Shown here in pieces: positions 48,793-60,054 of a DNA stretch of 64,000 nucleotides. This DNA is from Monomorium pharaonis (lineage: Eukaryota; Arthropoda; Insecta; Hymenoptera; Formicidae), in assembly GCF_013373865.1 (NCBI RefSeq), contig NC_050477.1, positions 11,402,722-11,466,721 on the forward strand, read 5' to 3'. Each line of letters starts with the position of its first letter. Within the stretch, counting starts at the first letter, position 1. The notes beneath the pieces were generated by a model that had not been told where the DNA came from, made no database searches, and worked only from the letters and a program-made list of their open reading frames with translations. A program made the position numbers and the translations under genes.

Positions 48793-50454
48793 CTGAAAAT
48801 GAGACAAATATTATTCCTAAACTCAAACACAAAAGCAGGTAAAGAAATGTATCACTTGAAAAAATAGTATATATATATTTTAATACCGAGTCGCTCCATG
48901 GATGCTGCTTTCTGCTGACATCATCCTGCTATTCTCGAACCGCACATTAATAACGATCGCCCGATACTTTTTATTCGGCACTCCCGATATTACGGATAAT
49001 ATCGCACACGAGTAAAACGTAAACCGCGCGCGAGAATTTCACTTGGCGCGACCGTTACATTTAGAAAAATACGTGAAAAGTACGGCACGTCGAGACACAC
49101 TGAACAGAAGTAAATCAATTCGCTCCTAGAGTTTTGTATCTCTGTATGATTGCGCGACGACTAGTAAAGTTTCATTATTGGCACGATCGACATTCTACCG
49201 AACGGATTGCGTATCCTCCTCGAGCGAATAGAATGAAAATTACGCGCTGAGATACAACGAACGGAGACAAGTTCGTTTCGAGAATTTTGTATTTCGTATT
49301 CTCGCACGACGACTAGCAGCACTTCACTTAATTAATTGGCACTCGCGATATTTTACCGAACGTATCCCCTTCGAGCAAACACTGCTCGAACACGCACGCG
49401 AACATTTCACTTGAAACCGAAGGCAGATGTACGATGCCGCGCTTTACAAATGAATACGATCTCACATGGCTCGCGGGTCGTCTGTAGCGCGACGACACTT
49501 TCAACACAACACCGTATCTGCGCACAATGAATTCCGAACACGCGAGAGACGCACGGAGTCGACAAAGCGTCCGACGGTCCGACCGGCGCTGGAGCGCGAA
49601 GAAACATGGCGGCAGCAGCGTACGGGGGTGTACGTGACCGCTGGCAGGCAGACTCGGCGTTGCTAGGCGACCGACTTGTTGACTCGCCGCGCCTGCGTAC
49701 GCCGCGCTGCTGCCGCCATGTTGCTCCGTGCTCCAGTCACGTACGCAACTCCAGCGCCGGTTGAACGCTCTGTCGACTCCGTGCGTGTCTCGCATTCAGA
49801 ATTCATTGTGCGCAGGTACGATGTTGTGTTGAGAGTGCCGTCGTGCTAGTAAACGATACGCGAGTCATGTGAGATCGTACGTAGCAGATTCGTGTTCATG
49901 TGTAAAGCGCGGCACGGTGCGTTTGCCTTCGGTTTCGAGTAAGGTGTTCGCGTTCGGGCAAAGTGTTTGCTTCGAATATCGCGAGTGCCAATTAAGTGAA
50001 GTGCTACTAGTCGTCGTGCGAGAATACGAAATACAAAATTCTCGAAACGAACTTGTCTCCGTTCGGTGTATCTCGGCGCGTAATTTTCATTCAAACGGTT
50101 TTCTCACCGCTTTCCTCGGTCTGCAGTTTTCCACGAAGTTACGTGACGTCACGCCACTTTCGTGCCATGTTGATTTTCGTTCCAAGCAAAGTTTTTGTGT
50201 GCGCGTATTCGCTCGAGGAGGGTACGCAATCCGGTAGAATGTCGATCGTGCCAATAATGAAACTTTACTAGTCGTCGCGCAATCATACAGAGATACAAAA
50301 CTCTCGGAACGAATTGATTTACTTCTGTTTAGTGTGTCTTGACGTGCCGTACTTTTCACGTACATTTTTTTCAAATGTAACGGTCGCGCCAAGTGAAATT
50401 CTCGCGCGCAGTTTACGTTTTGCTCGTGTGTGTGATATATTATCCGTCTAAAAC

Positions 50455-50515
50455 CGGAAAAGAAATGTAGCAGTAACAGCAGCAGCATCAGCAGCAGGAG
50501 CAGCGACAGCAATTG
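50455..50515 (+). other. Candidate exon end in the right arm of the inverted repeat
   Basis: Mirror copy of the left-arm segment. It ends at a GTGAGT donor at 50,516 and keeps the same open Arg-Lys-Arg-Asn-Val-Ala then Ala-rich frame. The acceptor and preceding intron of the left arm are not present here, so the segment would belong to a longer first exon. Confidence 0.3.
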
Positions 50516-51225
50516 GTGAGTAAATTTTTATCAAATCAATTATTTGAATTTATATCATGTATATGTGGTATTGCACATTTATAGAACACGTGCACGAACA
50601 TTATGCACATTTGTATAAAACAGATTTAAAATATGAATGCATATAATTGTAAAATTTACGGGTATAGCATGAAACAGAACCAAATAAACGTGGACATAGC
50701 ATAGAAGAGACTCAAAAAGTCATGCACATTATTTACGGGATTTATAAATATTTGACTACATAATTCAATGTGCACATTTTATGCACATAGAAGCACTGAT
50801 GGATGAAAACACCTTAAAACTACGCGATGACTGCTCTCAGAGTTTCAGGTTCCTCTCTGATATGAGCCAGCAACAACCATAAAAACTACATAAACCATAA
50901 ATTATATATTTCACATGGAAAAAACTCAAAATTTTAATGAAAAAAATGCCGATCTTCTAAAATGAATGTCTAGTGGCTTACATGTAGAACACCCCGACTC
51001 TCTAAAGGTTAAAGCACAAACGAGATGAATCGTATATACCTAAAAAATTTTTGGTATAAGTTTTTAAAAAAATGTTAATTTTTTTCAAAATCCAAAGTTA
51101 GTCACACTTTATAACTTCTTGTTAGTAAATTTTTGGATTTTTTTCTGGTTTCCAAACTACAACTGTAACAACTTTGCAGATTGATATGTGAATAAACGCA
51201 GCTTTTGTACAAATAAAATCATAAA

Positions 51226-51238
51226 TTTATTATTTATT
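51226..51238 (-). promoter_or_regulatory. Candidate poly(A) signals of Mad1
   Basis: TTTATT at 51,226-51,231 and 51,233-51,238 reads AATAAA on the minus strand, about 75 bp after the Mad1 stop codon. Confidence 0.5.
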
Positions 51239-51308
51239 ATATATTTAATATCCATTATATATTCAAGTTCAACAAAGCTAGAAATATCAGTTTTACTCAT
51301 AAACAATA

Positions 51309-54174
51309 TTATGTCATGACATTTGTTATTGTTTGCTGACTGAACAGTTCGGATTGTACAGCATTAAGGAACATGGGAACACTATGCTGTTTCTGCAAGT
51401 ACTGTTCGACCAAACTGCCCAAACTCGCAGAAAAGGCAGTCTCCAACATATCTACACGTTCGCCGACATGGAAAAACAGGACATCATCCGGTGACTCGGC
51501 ATATTGACTTGACAGTTTGTAGCAGCCCTCCTTTGATCTGTCTATTCTCCAACCGAACAACTGGTAACACGCTTGACGAAACTCTGACGAGGATGCTTTG
51601 AAAGCTTCCTTCAAACGCGCTATCTTTACTTCATACGTTTGCTTCAGCTCCGCGATTTCTATATCAAAGAAAAATAAAAATATATTAATTTGCGTGAAGA
51701 AAACAAGAAATAAAAATATTCTTGTATATGTTTATTCACCCTTCATTTGCAACGACGAAACAGTCGCTCCATAATTTCCCGATGCTACTTTGGCACGAAG
51801 CTCCTCCACTTCTCGTAATAGAGCTGCTTGTTTTTCCTCGGCCTGTTTCTCCGCTATCGCTGCAGGATTCATTGTGAAGTGCAGAATTCGGGCGTTACAA
51901 TTGAAGTCTCCTTTCAATGCACGATGTTCGAGCTCGCCTCTCAACTGCTCGAGCTCTTCCCTCAATTTATTACACTCGTTTTTCTGAGTACCAGTTTCAG
52001 CCGCTTGAAGATCCGCTTCCAATTTGCTAACTAGATCCCTAAGAAAAAAATTTGAATATTTTGTCACGGAATAATTTCATTTTAATTAAATTTTTGTAAT
52101 ATACATGATGTATATGAAGATATATACCTATATCCATCTATAACACGTTCTAAAGCTGGTATTCTTTCGGTCATCGCATTGTTACTGTCCACCGTTATCT
52201 CCTTCTCGTACAAATCTAATTGCTGTCTGTAACTATCCCTTTCTCTAGTGACAAGGATCATCTTCTTCTGAAGCCTGTTCACAAGCTTACTCAGTTTTTC
52301 TTTCGACAACGTCATATCAGCGGCCAGCCTCTTCGCATCCTCATAATTCTTTGACAAATTCTGCGATTCTCGCAAAGCGGCGTCCAATCTCGATCTGAGT
52401 TGGCCCTCTTCTGCTTTCAAATCCAACTCGGCCTGCTGAAGTCTATTCAGTTCTCGCTTCATCGCTATGGGTCCACCAATGATGCCAATGGTTTCATATT
52501 CCTGTAAGCGAAGCGCAAGCTCGGATCGTTTCGTTTCTAACTCTGCCACTTGCTGCTCTACTTTCTCAGTGTGCTCCAGCCTGCAATAAACAAATCGAAC
52601 TGTTAACTAAGTGTAACAGTTTTTTTATTTTAAACTTAGCAAAAATTACCTCTTTGTCATATTAGCCATTTGTTCTTCCAAAAGTAATTTCTCCTTGACC
52701 GATTCTTTTAGTACTGCAATCGTCTTTTTCGCCATATTCAATTCTTTCTCGAGATCATTAGCTCGTGCCGCTCTTCCTGCTAATAGCTTTCCCTCTTCCC
52801 ATAATGCTCTTTCTGACTCTATTTTTTCCAGTTTCATTTTCATATTCTGTACTTCCACATTCTGCAATTCATAATCCTGTTGCATCTTGAGATAATCCTT
52901 TATCCTTTCTTCCAACATTGCTACTTTGGCTTCCGCTGTCTCCAGTTTCATCTGTAGTTCACTTGACTCGGTGACCTCCTTAGCAGGAGGAGACTTTTCA
53001 TTTGCGGAGGCAGTTCTTAAATCCTCAGATAATTTTGCGTTTTCGTTTAACAACGATGCTATTTTCCTTTCCAAATTATTCCTCACCTAATTAAATGAAG
53101 AGCGTTAAAACTTTAACTTAATGAGAATATGTCATAGGAAGTATATATACAATTAATGTAAAAAATAATTACTTGAGACCATTCTTTCTCTGCAGTATCA
53201 CGTCCCTCCCTTGCATCTTGGATTGTCCGTCGTGCGACATCAAGTCTGACTTCTAGTTGCTGAATGGTTTGTTTATCCTGTTCAGTCTGGACTTGCAAAA
53301 GACCTTTCTCCTTTTCAAAGACCTCTTCCATTTGTCTGCGTATATTATGCAGCTGTTGTACAGCTGCCTCTTGTTGTGTCAGTCTGGTCTTTAAGGATAT
53401 AACCTGCACAGAAATGGTTAGTTAAGATGTGTTCTTTTTCGTTTTTATAATTTAAACATTCTTGATCTAGTTAAATGTTTTATCCCTTATTATCAACCGA
53501 GTTAGTTTGCTTTCTTGTTCACTGAACATTACAATTCTTATTTTATTTTAGTTAATAAGTTATTCTTAGGCTGTGTTCCAAAATTCACTGCCAGTATTGA
53601 AAATTTATAGTATATGTAACGTGGACTATAGATTTTCAGTACTAGCAGTGAATTTTGGAACACAGCCTTAATTTATAATAATAAAAAGTATTATTTAATA
53701 TTGTTTAATAATAAAAAATTTTTGAGCATATTTTGTATTAATTATTGTAATAATAAACTTTGTAACATTAACATATAGTTTACAGAGTTTGCATCATCAG
53801 GTCTTTACCAAATTGGTAAACTCTTTCAAATATTTTTTCAATGCTATCTTTCAAAGTTTTATTTTCTAAATTTACTCGAGGATTTCATATTTAGATTATA
53901 CTTATATTACCTCTCCTTTCATACGTCGCCATTCCCAAGGACTACCCGGGATGGAATCAGACTGAGTCTTATTATTTATAGATGTATCGGAATCATCCAC
54001 TCTTGGCCGTTTGGGTGAAACTATACCGTCGTCTGAGCTATCATTAAACTTCGAGGATATGTAGCCAGTTCCTGAGAAACGCACCGGTACTCCAACACTT
54101 TTTCGGTATGACTCTGCTCCAGAACGTAGGTCCTTTATCATGCTGATAATGCTCGTGGGATCCTGATCGCTCAT
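51309..54174 (-). CDS. Mad1: Mitotic spindle assembly checkpoint protein Mad1 (6 exons)
   Basis: Mad1 recruits Mad2 to unattached kinetochores and nuclear pores and templates its conversion to the inhibitory form. Exons in transcript order: 54,174-53,911, 53,403-53,173, 53,086-52,650, 52,580-52,128, 52,038-51,740 and 51,658-51,309. All phases close and give 677 residues (human about 718). A short Ser/Pro-rich N-terminus is followed by coiled coil from about 90 to 500. The Mad2-interaction motif is visible at 512-520 (RILHFTMNP). RLK at 576-578 is the conserved Bub1-contact motif, leading into the globular C-terminal domain (FRQACYQLFGWRID) up to 677. An acceptor-like GTGCAG directly before the ATG suggests a 5' UTR intron. 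The gene is divergent from par-6. Intron 1 holds a MITE. Confidence 0.95.
53566..53671. mobile_element. Hairpin MITE in Mad1 intron 1
   Basis: TTAGGCTGTGTTCCAAAATTCACTG is mirrored by CAGTGAATTTTGGAACACAGCCTTAA. The inner stem pairs words around CTATAGATTTTCAGTA with TATTGAAAATTTATAG. Non-coding. Confidence 0.8.
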
Positions 54175-54668
54175 CTGCACATAGTTAAAGATGATTTGCT
54201 TGCTTACAATACAGCATTATTAACTAGATAATCGCGACATTAAATGCAGGGTATACAAAAATAAAGATTGCTTGTACGTTTTAATAATTGCTTATAATAA
54301 TTATTCACACATCTCTTCAACTTTCCTTACTTTGTCTTGTCCCTTTCTGTTACAATTGTCAGCAATTTGCAGCAATTGTCAGAAGCAAATTGAAATTAAT
54401 GAAACACAACCACGGACAATACCACAGGCAACACTTTAATATTACTATACTGACAACATAGAATTATCAATAAGATAGAAGTGAAGCGTGAAGCGAAACA
54501 AGTAGTTAGGTTAGAGCACTAGAAAAGTAGGTATTCGTCCGCCATTTTTCTTCAAACTAGCAAGTAACTAGCATGAAAAGTTTGTTTTGTATGTTTGTAC
54601 ATATATACATCAATAAACGCACTGTATCTTTGAAATTGGCGCATGGTGGCGCTTTAGACCTTCAGGAT

Positions 54669-55104
54669 TGCGTTCAGAAACCTCACCCCCTCATGCCCTA
54701 TATTATTTTATTCTTGTTTGTTATAGGGGCTCGATTCTTGGGGTCTGTTCGCGTCACATGCCCCGACATGCTCCTATTCACCTCAATGCACTCCAATACG
54801 TTAATTCCGATGACGCCAACCTATTAGAGTGCGTTAAAGTCAGTAGGAGCATGTCGGGGCATGGCGACGCGAACGAACCGTTGAATTCATTTGTAAGAGA
54901 AACGTATTCGCAAATTCTGTTCTTACAGAAAAGTTGAAAATTTATTGGCTATTGTATGGCTTTTAACCAATAAACTTGCAACTTTTCTGTTATGAGCGGA
55001 TATTTGCGCATACGTTTTCTTGCGAATGAATTCAAGAATCGAGCCCTAATGTTAAACAAGGATAAAATGATAGCTGGGAACATTCGAGTGATATTTCTGA
55101 ACGC
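54669..55104. mobile_element. Outer palindromic element between Mad1 and par-6
   Basis: Outer ends TGCGTTCAGAAA and TTTCTGAACGCA are inverted. Further in, GGGGCTCGATTCTTG pairs with CAAGAATCGAGCCC, GAATTCATTTGTAAGAG with GCGAATGAATTC-type words, and ACAGAAAAGTTG with CAACTTTTCTGT. The left arm is interrupted by a second palindrome at 54,747-54,874. The element fills most of the shared upstream region of the two divergent genes. Confidence 0.7.
54747..54874. mobile_element. Palindromic element nested inside the outer one
   Basis: GTTCGCGTCACATGCCCCGACATGCTCCTA is mirrored by TAGGAGCATGTCGGGGCATGGCGACGCGAAC. Removing it restores continuity of the left arm of the surrounding palindrome, so it inserted later. 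Confidence 0.75.
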
Positions 55105-55183
55105 AGCTTGGAATTGGCACATTGATGCATCTGGCAACTTTGCTGTTCTCGTAGCACTCGTAGGCTAGTTTGAGTCAGCCGAG

Positions 55184-55189
55184 GTAAGT
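55184..55189 (+). promoter_or_regulatory. Strong splice donor upstream of the par-6 start
   Basis: GAG followed by GTAAGT is a consensus donor 39 bp before the par-6 ATG. It suggests an alternative non-coding first exon that skips the 18-codon exon, or a 5' UTR splice variant. Confidence 0.35.
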
Positions 55190-55222
55190 GGTGTACGTCG
55201 TAGGGTGAAAACAGCTCCGAGA

Positions 55223-57120
55223 ATGTCCAAGAAGCAGGACAAAGTGGACAACAGCATCGTCTCCGTGAAGAGCAAAGTGAGTGATAAATATATCGTCTAG
55301 TCGTGGCTAACAATATATTTCGTGCAGATTACGCATTTAAATTGTTTTTTAGTTCGATGCCGACATCATCAGATTCTCCATGAATCGTAATGAGCCCATG
55401 AGTTACGAGGACTTCGGAAAGCTGCTGGCGCAACGGCATGATTTGGGGGAAGACTTTAACTTCTCGATTTGGTATACGGACACCGATGGTGATCCACTTC
55501 CCATCAATAATGACAACAATCTGGCCAGGGCCCTGGCGAATGCCAAGTGCCTGCTCCGAATTTTTATACATAGGAAAGGTAGGCAACCTCTGTTGCACAT
55601 CGCGTTCTTGACTCTTCGTACAAGATGATTCACGCATGTGTGTCTCTTTCACGCACGTTACATGTAATTCAATCGTTGTCATTGCAGGTGACGGAGCATG
55701 GGACAATGGATATGGCACGATGAAGCCTAAGAACTTGATATCCAGTATCTTGGGTGGTACACCGGGAAAGCCAAAATCTATAGTTATCTCGAATCCACAT
55801 GATTTTAGACAGGTAAATTCGCGTATTTTGCTATTTTTTTCCAGATGCAATTTTATCAATTGATCCATTTACTTATTTTGTATGCTTACTATTTTTAGGT
55901 ATCCGCAATCATTGATGTCGACATACTGCCAGAGACCTGTCGGCGTGTGCGCCTATTGAAACATGGATCTGACAAACCCTTAGGATTTTACATTAAGGAT
56001 GGCGAAAGCTTTCGCATATTGCCACCGTCTGCTGGTGGAGGAATTGAGAAAGTTCCCGGTGTGTTCATTAGTAGATTGGTACCGGGTGGCTTGGCGGAGA
56101 GTACAGGACTTCTTGCAGTCAACGACGAGGTTCTGGAAGTGAACGGTATAGAAGTTGCAGGCAAAACGTTAGATCAGGTAAGTAGTGCTTTTATAATAAT
56201 AATTTTTATTGAATCATACTAAACTATCGAACATTAATATGAGATAGTAGTGATTGCAATTATGAAAGATGAAAGAATTATTAATTACATAATAACATGA
56301 GTTTTAGTCATTATCTATTAGTTTAAAGATGGTGATACCAGAACTGCTTTTCAAAAAATATATATGAAAAGTTACACGATTCTGCTCTACTTTTTTAAGC
56401 TAAAACCTCTACATGTATATAGTAATATATTAAACTGTATTATATTGTTTTTCTAATGAAATAATATTGGAAATAATTTTCTTTGCAATAATGAAGAAAT
56501 TATTTTATGTGAATAAATTAAATACACGTGTGCGAAACAATTTTCTTTTAGAATTTATTCTCAAAATTAAGAAACTACTAGTCATAAACTATATAGATTT
56601 TAAGGAATTTTATTATAATTTTAATAAAATTATATAATTTATTAAAATTTAGAAAAATTACATTAAATTTATAAAAATTGTAATAAAATTCTTTGAAATC
56701 TATGTTGTCTGCGACTACCATAATTTTGAAGGAAAATTCTAAGAGAAAATTCTCTCAGTATAGAGCAAAAGACTTATCTTCTTTCTTCCTTTTATCTTTT
56801 TTTATGCTTATTCGTGCACGGGGTAGGTGACAGATATGATGATAGCGAATTCTTCCAATCTCATCATAACCGTTAAGCCGGCGAATCAGAGAGCGGCGTT
56901 GACGGCACCTCGCCGTGGTTCGTTTTCACGTAACAGCCAGTTATCGTCGGGAAGTCGTCAGTCCACGCAGAGTGCTGGTAGTGATGAAGAAGCGGACGAA
57001 ATTGTCGATCTTACGGGAATGACAATGCAGGACGACGCCTCGGCGTCGTCAACTCAACACCATCACTATCACCATCACCATCATCATCAAAATTATGATC
57101 AGGGTGTATTGCACTTGTAG
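55223..57120 (+). CDS. par-6: Partitioning defective protein 6 (5 exons)
   Basis: Par-6 is the adaptor of the aPKC-Par-6-Cdc42 apical polarity complex. Exons: 55,223-55,276, 55,353-55,578, 55,688-55,812, 55,899-56,177 and 56,827-57,120, giving 325 residues (fly about 351). The PB1 domain spans roughly 12-95, with the basic VKSK at 15-18 facing aPKC and a DGDPLPINND segment. The semi-CRIB lies at about 127-143 (ISNPHDFRQVSAI) and binds Cdc42-GTP. The PDZ domain runs about 146-245 with carboxylate loop KPLGFYI at 161-167. The tail holds SRNSQLSSGSRQ, an acidic patch, a His run and the terminal GVLHL, a PDZ-ligand motif also found in fly Par-6. Intron 4 contains a MITE. The gene is head to head with Mad1. 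Confidence 0.97.
56540..56755. mobile_element. Palindromic MITE in par-6 intron 4
   Basis: The left arm (TTTTCTTTTAGAATTTATTCTCAAAATTA, then CATAAACTATATAGATTTTAAGGAATTTTATTA) is mirrored by TAATAAAATTCTTTGAAATCTATG and TAATTTTGAAGGAAAATTCTAAGAGAAAA. The arms are diverged by several indels. Confidence 0.65.
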
Positions 57121-57235
57121 AGTAACGCGTTTCTTGTATCTACAAACTTTAGAATAGCAGTGGACTACTGCTTATGAAGTATTAAAGTAGAACGCTTCCT
57201 TGGCCCCGAGAAAGCTTCTGTCTTAACTTGGAATT

Positions 57236-57241
57236 AATAAA
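57236..57241 (+). promoter_or_regulatory. Candidate poly(A) signal of par-6
   Basis: AATAAA lies 116 bp after the par-6 stop codon. Later AATAAA words also occur, so a longer 3' UTR is possible. Confidence 0.45.
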
Positions 57242-59050
57242 GTATGGTACCGTAGATCTTAAACATCAAGGTACTAACATAAAAAGATGAGAAAAAGAAT
57301 CGCGAAAGAAAGACAATTTCTGCACAGTATTATGAATTATATGCGACCGATATTCCTTGAGATGATACTTTCCGAATTCTAAGATTAAAGAAAACCGCTC
57401 GTATTTCGATACTTCGTAACTGGTCGTTCACTGTTCTGGGACGTCGTGTATTAGGCTACACTGTGAAAAGAGAAAATATCAATGTGTAAATTTCGCTGCC
57501 TAACAAATAATGTTCCAAAAGCAAAAGTGGCCTTACATGATATATCATTCCAGCTAGTTTTACAAAATGATAGAAAGAGTAAAAAACAAGTGTTCCCTTA
57601 TAATGCAACAGAGTCACACGCCTATTCGTGTATCTACTTCGTCCACTCCACCGCATGTTTAGATTGTTGAAGTTTTCGAAGTTTAATTTCATTTTTATCT
57701 ATGTTGTCTGTTATATCCAATTGCGGACTAAGGATTGAAGGGTAATGCTTTTTAGGGCGGTAAGAATTGATGGAAACGTGAAGAATATACGATCATACTT
57801 TCGCATGTAAAATATCGTTTTTTGGGTGCCTTCATCCAAGTGGAATCAAATTGTTAGGAAATATTACATTCCAATTATATCTACATCATTGAAAAGAATG
57901 AAGAGGGAGAGGTAGCGAGAAATACCGTTTCTAAGAGATCTATACTGCCTTCGTAGTTGACACGAGTCCATTTTTATATATGCTCAAGCCCACTTTTCTA
58001 CTTAATTCGAAAAGACGTGTACATATATAAATATATACAAAGATATATATATTTATAATAATCTAGATATTTTTCTATTGTATTCTTTTCGTAATCGCAA
58101 ATCTATCACTTGGACTTCCACAATAAGTGTTGTTTTCAATGGGCAATATTGTTCCATTGCCAAATTATCAATTGCATCAATTGCATTATCAATTCCATGA
58201 TCGCTTATATAATTTTTTCAAACTCTGAGATTCTCATCTTAGGCCATCTTAGAATGTCCATGCATCATGAAATGTATAGTATCTAAAAGAGGATTTTTTT
58301 TCTTTTTTTAATATAGCAGGTGAGTCCAAGAGAAAGAGAGAGAAAGAGAGAGAGAGAGAGAGTGTGTGTGTGTGTGTGTGTGTATTTAAATAAAAAAATA
58401 AAATAAAAGATTAATATCATTGTTAAGAAGAACACATTTTAAGTTTAATCTGTATTTCATCGCTCGAAGCGAGAAATCACTTTTGTACTTAACCAAATAG
58501 AGTATGGATTAGACGCGTTTGCAAGAAGTACTTAATCGTCTGTACTTTATCGAGCCGTAGTTGTTACTTGTGAAAGGAGTGCGTTAATTAGCATTAATTC
58601 GCGAAATGAAATTAGATATATTTTTAACGCGGTACGTCGCATTATATTCTTTAGTACGGATAAGCGGTAGTTAATAAATTGCGAGAGAACGAAGATACTT
58701 ATTAACGCTGTAATTCTTTTTAACGGCAGCTTACACGAAATAAAGATATTTTATTGTATTTTCTAAGCCGTCCTATTACCTTACCTGTACGTAATCCCGC
58801 GTAAAGCATGTTCCTTGGAATCACAATTGACGTCTTGTCACTCTTGTCTCTCTTTGTCGCGGTTACTATGGCATGTAAATAAAATATGGTAGAGTAGAGC
58901 GCCAACCACAAAATCTACATAACTTTGCGTGAGACATGATGCTCGCAAAAATTGGACGCTTTACAGTCGTTTGATTGAAGTAAAGAGAACGAAGAGAAAA
59001 TTTGCAAATATTAGATTGTGAGAGAGCATTTCGTAACACCAGCGGGAGAG
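57242..59050. other. par-6 3' flank and intergenic DNA
   Basis: No coding exon was recognised. The first kilobase may be a long par-6 3' UTR. A GA-GT compound microsatellite lies at 58,330-58,384. A slightly GC-richer patch at 58,450-59,050 is probably the promoter and 5' UTR of the next gene. Confidence 0.45.
58330..58384. repeat. GA-GT compound microsatellite
   Basis: A GA run passes directly into a GT run of about 10 units. Confidence 0.9.
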
Positions 59051-60050
59051 ATGTCTTACGCCGAGCACGGACCCCGTATTTTTTTGACGGGCAGACCGAG
59101 CAGTGGTTTACCTTTGACTTATGGGGATTATGTTTTTCCGAAGAAACGATCGGAGGGTCGCATGAAGCTGTTCAACTCGTGTACGGATGTTCGTGCTTGG
59201 AGCCCGAATGTCGTGGAGAGCACGCGCTACTTTCGCGAGCTCAACGAACACGACAGACCCGAGGTTCGTTTCCCACGCGAATCTTTTCCTTCTTTCTTTT
59301 TTTTTTCAAGAAATTCTTCCGAACTTACGCTGAAAAAAGGACTTTTACTTTGTTTATATATTACCTATAGCTGTACGAACAATTCATAAATTTTTTTGAC
59401 AAACTATCTCGAAATCCGGACTGTTATTGACGACGGGAAAATCTCAGTTATCTCGGTTCTCTTTGTGTGTACAGCCAGGGAAACTGATACCGTCCAGCGT
59501 AGTAATGGAAAACATGATAGCACTTACGGCTCAAGCCCAGCGTGAGCTTCGCGTTGCGCGGCGAGAACTGCAGAGATACAGATCCTTGAACCTCACCCCG
59601 GAGCAACGGAATCACCTGAAGAATTTCGTGAGCCGCTTGATCGCGTTAAAGCCCTCAAGTCGAACATGATAACACCCCTTCGTTTTGCAGGATAGAACTA
59701 CCACGAGGACCGATAAGATGAAAGGAATGAAAATTGGATCTGTGATAAGACCACTCTCTCCGGGACACAGATTATTCGCTGTGAATAGAATTGCATCCCT
59801 GCAATATTCTGACACTTGTTTGTCGATATACTTTCACCCTAACAGATTTCAATACGGCACAGGCAACCACCCGTTGTTAACTAGTACACGCATTCTGAGA
59901 GAGAATTTGAATCCACCATTGGAAAATGACTCTTATTTGGTGTCACGTGTAACATCCTGCAATATATTAACCGAGATACCAGCTTTTCGAGGAGAAAGGT
60001 CCAACGCGACAGAAAGTAAAAATTTCTCTAATTCTAATAAGATCTTTTAA
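59051..60050 (+). CDS. Unrecognised protein (3 exons, two possible C-termini)
   Basis: I do not recognise this gene. Exons 59,051-59,263, 59,475-59,627 and 59,691-60,050 give 241 residues with all phases zero. The N-terminal 71 residues (MSYAEHGPRIFLTGRP) are Arg/Pro/Tyr-rich. Residues 72-122 form a basic amphipathic helix (ALTAQAQRELRVARRELQRY) ending LTPEQRNHLKNF. The third exon adds 119 residues with no domain I know. Donor 1 (GAG|GTTCGT) is weak; acceptors 1 and 2 are good. The second intron is only 63 nt. If it is retained, the protein continues VSRLIALKPSSRT and stops at 59,669, giving a 135-residue form. Both forms look plausible. There is no signal peptide or membrane segment. AATAAA overlaps the stop at 60,049-60,054. 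The coiled-coil gene downstream could in principle be the same transcription unit. Confidence 0.6.
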
Positions 60051-60054
60051 TAAA

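Larger units (their letters stand above)
48264..51012. mobile_element. Giant imperfect inverted repeat (foldback-like), about 2.75 kb
   Basis: Two arms of about 1.35 kb face each other around a centre near 49,650. The tips are TTAACCTTTAGAG and CTCTCTAAAGGTTAA. Matched blocks include TAATTGTAAAATTTACGGGTATAGCATG (50,644) against its inverse at 48,512, the CAGCAG-rich block at 48,723-48,792 against 50,455-50,515, and a block at 49,250-49,350 against 49,970-50,080 that differs at only a few positions. Near the centre CATGGCGGCAGCAGCG faces CGCTGCTGCCGCCATG. The right arm has about 110 extra bases near 50,095-50,205; the left arm has about 190 extra near 48,800-48,990. The core is CpG-rich and the outer parts AT-rich. 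No transposase is visible. The layout fits a foldback-type element or an inverted duplication of a promoter with its first exon. Confidence 0.75.

Noticed and set aside
49328..49795. 155-codon minus-strand frame within the giant inverted repeat
   Set aside because: Its stop-free nature follows from CpG richness, and the mirror arm does not preserve the same frame, so I treat it as non-coding.
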